DNA of 24,324 bases from contig JNEM01010209.1 of the NCBI GenBank assembly GCA_000697335.1, positions 1 through 24,324 of the forward strand, written 5' to 3'. The notes beneath the pieces were generated by a model that did not search any database, was not told where the DNA came from, and was given only the letters and a program-made list of their open reading frames with translations. Source of the DNA: Conidiobolus incongruus B7586. Taxonomy: Eukaryota > Entomophthoromycota > Entomophthoromycetes > Entomophthorales > Conidiobolaceae. Made by a program: the position numbers and the translations under genes. Positions 21,688 through 24,324 of the stretch are shown piece by piece (position 1 is the first letter of the stretch; every line of letters begins with the position of its first letter).

Positions 21688-22272
21688 TTAAGAAGAGCTA
21701 ACTTTAGCATTACGATGAGGAACTGGCTTAACGTTAACAATAGCATCAATTAAAGATTGAACTACTTGGTCTTTGTTCTTGGCAAAGTTAGCTTCAATTT
21801 CAGCTACTTTAGCCTGAGTATCTTGCTGAATGGATTTAGATACTTCATCATTAGAACCAATATTCTATATTCAAATCAGTATTAAGAAAATAATTAACTA
21901 ATAAATGATTTACTTGTTTTTCATAAGCTTCATATTCAGCTTGCTTTTTCTTTCTCAATTCTTCAATCTCTTTAGCAGCTTCACTACGAGCATCCTTTAA
22001 TCTTTGAGTACGGTCTATTAAATGTATTTAATGTTATTGAATAAATGGATAATATTCTAATTTAGTTTACATTGACGAGCTTTGGCGACAATTTTACTGG
22101 CATCTTCTTCAGATTGAAGTAAAGTGTTGATACTAGGACTGTTAGATGGTGACTATAATTGATGTAATAGAAATATTATTAATAAAACAATTAAAATTTT
22201 CGTTTCAATAATGATATGATATAATTAAAAATGTATAAGAATATATAGAGGAATCATATTTTAAATTACCAT
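21688..22272 (-). CDS. VMA10: VMA10, V-ATPase subunit G (4 exons)
   Basis: Subunit G pairs with subunit E to form the peripheral stalks that hold the V1 catalytic head of the vacuolar proton pump. Exons are 22272-22270 (ATG only), 22152-22071, 22014-21914 and 21864-21688, with GT-AG introns of 117, 56 and 49 nt; the product is 120 aa (yeast 114). The conserved N-terminal block INTLLQSEEDASKIVAKARQ runs into a split Tyr codon and then RTQRLKDARSEAAKEIEEL, giving the ARQYRxxRLKxAxxEAxxEI signature; the long charged helix and the end VVQSLIDAIVNVKPVPH are also typical. Exons 2-4 are secure. The first exon is inferred: exon 2 begins at Ser after an AATTATAG acceptor without an in-frame ATG, and the nearest ATG followed by a donor (ATG then GTAATT) gives MSPSNSPSINTLL, as in other fungal subunit G proteins. 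Confidence 0.92.
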
Positions 22273-23332
22273 TATTTAAAACTTTCTAATACTAATTTAA
22301 AATTTAAATTGATTAAGCTATAATATTAAATTATATGACGATGAATTACATTGGACGATAATGAAATATAATTATGGGTTATTGATAAAATCCAAGTCCT
22401 TTAAATATAATTAATCACATAAATATTAGTTCAAATCATAAAATGATTTACATTAATAGAAATAACTAATATATTCCATTGAATTAAAGATAGTTATAAC
22501 AATATTTAAACTATATATTAGTCAAATGTTTGAGAAAAATTCAAATATATATATATTTGAATTACGACAACAAATTTATCAGCAATTAATGATATAAACT
22601 ATAATTGATTATTAAATCATCAAATATTAGTATTTATCATAAAATACAATTACATCTATTAGATATCAAGTGTTTATAGATAAAACTAACTTATATAAAA
22701 TTTACCTACCTACTGTTCAAACACTAAATTAAAGTCAATTATATATTGAGAAAGAAATCATTTGTGATAAAATTGAGATTAATAGTATAGAAATGAAAGC
22801 ATTATATCAAGGGTAATTAATTCAATAAAAATATATAATTTTTAAAATAATAATCTTTTTTTTCATATGATATACTTAATTTCATCTTTGAATTATTAAA
22901 TAATTTTTTTAAAATAAAATTTAACTAATATATGTTTTGATAAATAAATTCAATATAACTGAATTATATAATTTTCAGAATGTTATTATTTATTTGATTT
23001 TAAGTTATATTTTTGAAATTATATAATCGTGGAATTTTAAATATGAATTTTAATCAACCATAAAGCTAATTAAAAAATTATTTATAAATAGTTTGAAAAA
23101 GAAATATTCTGCTTAGATAATTTACAAATATCTTTGAATTTAAATATTTAGTGAAAATATAAAAAAATTTGGTATATTAAATTATATTAAGTCAAATTTT
23201 TTGAAATCATACTCACATTAGTACTGCCAATAATGGGGGGATGATTATAAATGGTTGATAACTTGATTTTGGCACATCCATATTCAAACTTTCAAGGACA
23301 ATGTATTGATATTTTCACCCACCCACAAATAC

Positions 23333-23366
<34 letters not shown>

Positions 23367-24324
23367 TATAATAATAGGTATGCCATTTACTCTTCGTTAT
23401 TTAATATTAATCATATCAACTACACCTCAAAAAGTTATATAAGAACTATTTTTAATATATTCAAATATTTTTGTATTAAAAAAACAAATTGAAAAGTTTT
23501 AAATTTTTAAATTTTCATATAATATACAAAAAGTTATTTATAATTTTATTTATACTAAAATTATTTAAAAATTTTTTATTATTGATTTGATTTGATTATT
23601 TAATATTGAATAATGTTAATTAAAACCTAATATAATTAATATTAATAATTAAAATAAAATAGTTTTAATTAAAAATATAATAACTAATAAATAATATATA
23701 CAAAGGATTTTATAATTTATTTATAATTAAATATATCTAAGGGTGATTAGATTTAATCACTTTTGTCTAAGTCTGGTATAGAGTCTATAGATCTATTGGG
23801 GGTAGGCTTTAGCTTAAATTTTGGAAAATTAGTTTGATTAATTATTGATTGGCTAAATAATATATTATTAACAAAATTGATATATCAATCTATTTTGGTA
23901 TAATAATAATTCTTTAATCTTTTACTTGAGTAATATATATATTTATAATTACAAAATATATTTAGTATAAAATATTTATTGTGAAATAATTAACTTCTAT
24001 TAAAGATATTCTTTTCCTTTGTTAAATAAGCCTTATTTAAATTTATAATAAAATTAATTTTATATTGCTAATATTACCCTCTTTCCAAAATACTAATTGG
24101 ATTTTTTTATTATTTTATCAGATTTAAAATTATAAATTTAAATGATATTATGTTATTTATTATTATTATAATTTATTATTATATATTGTATTTACCAATA
24201 TATTAATTTTTTTAAATTTTAATAAATATTATATGTAATTTATAATTAGTTTAAAAGTTCCTTAATAAAAAATTTATTTATAACTTATAATTATCACTTA
24301 AATAATAGTTATTTTAATATTTTT
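22273..24324. other. AT-rich region upstream of VMA10, no gene seen
   Basis: About 2 kb with the VMA10 promoter at its left end and otherwise near-pure AT DNA. Two less AT-rich patches stand out: 23240-23330, beside the microsatellite, and 23740-23820, which contains an inverted repeat (7-bp arms GTGATTA and TAATCAC at 23743-23760 with a 4-bp loop). Neither encodes anything I recognise. Confidence 0.55.
23335..23365. repeat. (AT)n microsatellite
   Basis: Thirty-one bases of perfect alternating A and T, about 15 units, roughly 1.06 kb upstream of VMA10. A 63-codon open frame that crosses it gains a run of Ile-Tyr only because of the repeat. Confidence 0.95.

Noticed and set aside
23251-23442. 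Plus-strand 63-codon open frame beside the (AT)n repeat
   Set aside because: Much of it is the Ile-Tyr translation of the microsatellite; no homology is recognised.
1-24324. tRNA, rRNA, CRISPR arrays, LTR elements or virus-like genes
   Set aside because: No tRNA T-loop with matching arms, no rRNA-like block, no spaced direct repeats, and no reverse transcriptase, integrase or capsid motif was seen on either strand.

Overview
This is a very AT-rich nuclear window from a fungus. It holds five intact protein-coding genes, all on the minus strand: the condensin ATPase SMC2 (1165-4919), the transcription factor STE12 (6327-7694), an ARID/SWI1-type SWI/SNF subunit with a long Gln/Asn-rich N-terminus (13604-17395), the class II J-protein SIS1 (19365-20357) and the V-ATPase peripheral-stalk subunit G, VMA10 (21688-22272). 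STE12 is a fungus-specific family, so the kingdom is secure. Base composition, gene-poor AT deserts of 1-3 kb, introns mostly near 50 nt and the lack of C2H2 zinc fingers in Ste12 suggest an early-diverging or otherwise AT-rich fungus, but the phylum cannot be fixed from this window.

Layout: 1-1164 is AT desert carrying the tail of a decayed mariner/Tc1-type transposase on the plus strand (741-962). SMC2 follows with five exons; STE12 is a single exon behind a TATA-bearing, ATG-free leader. From 7.9 to 13.6 kb there is no working gene, but there are two fossils: a non-processed cyclin-dependent-kinase pseudogene on the minus strand (about 10966-12340) and an unidentified coding relic on the plus strand (12702-13297). 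Then come SWI1 (four exons), a 2-kb desert with a CCAAT-rich patch, SIS1 with an eight-unit heat-shock element upstream, another desert, VMA10 (four exons, the first apparently only the ATG codon), and 2 kb of near-featureless AT sequence with an (AT)n microsatellite.

The genes do not form a pathway. They are housekeeping or regulatory genes (chromosome condensation, mating/invasive-growth transcription, chromatin remodelling, chaperoning, vacuolar acidification) that happen to lie on one strand. No previously undescribed system is evident. The most informative points are the long heat-shock element at SIS1, the ATG-only exon of VMA10, the intron-retaining CDK pseudogene, the unidentified relic next to it, and the prion-like N-terminus of SWI1. 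Exon boundaries were worked out by hand from splice signals, reading phase and family conservation.
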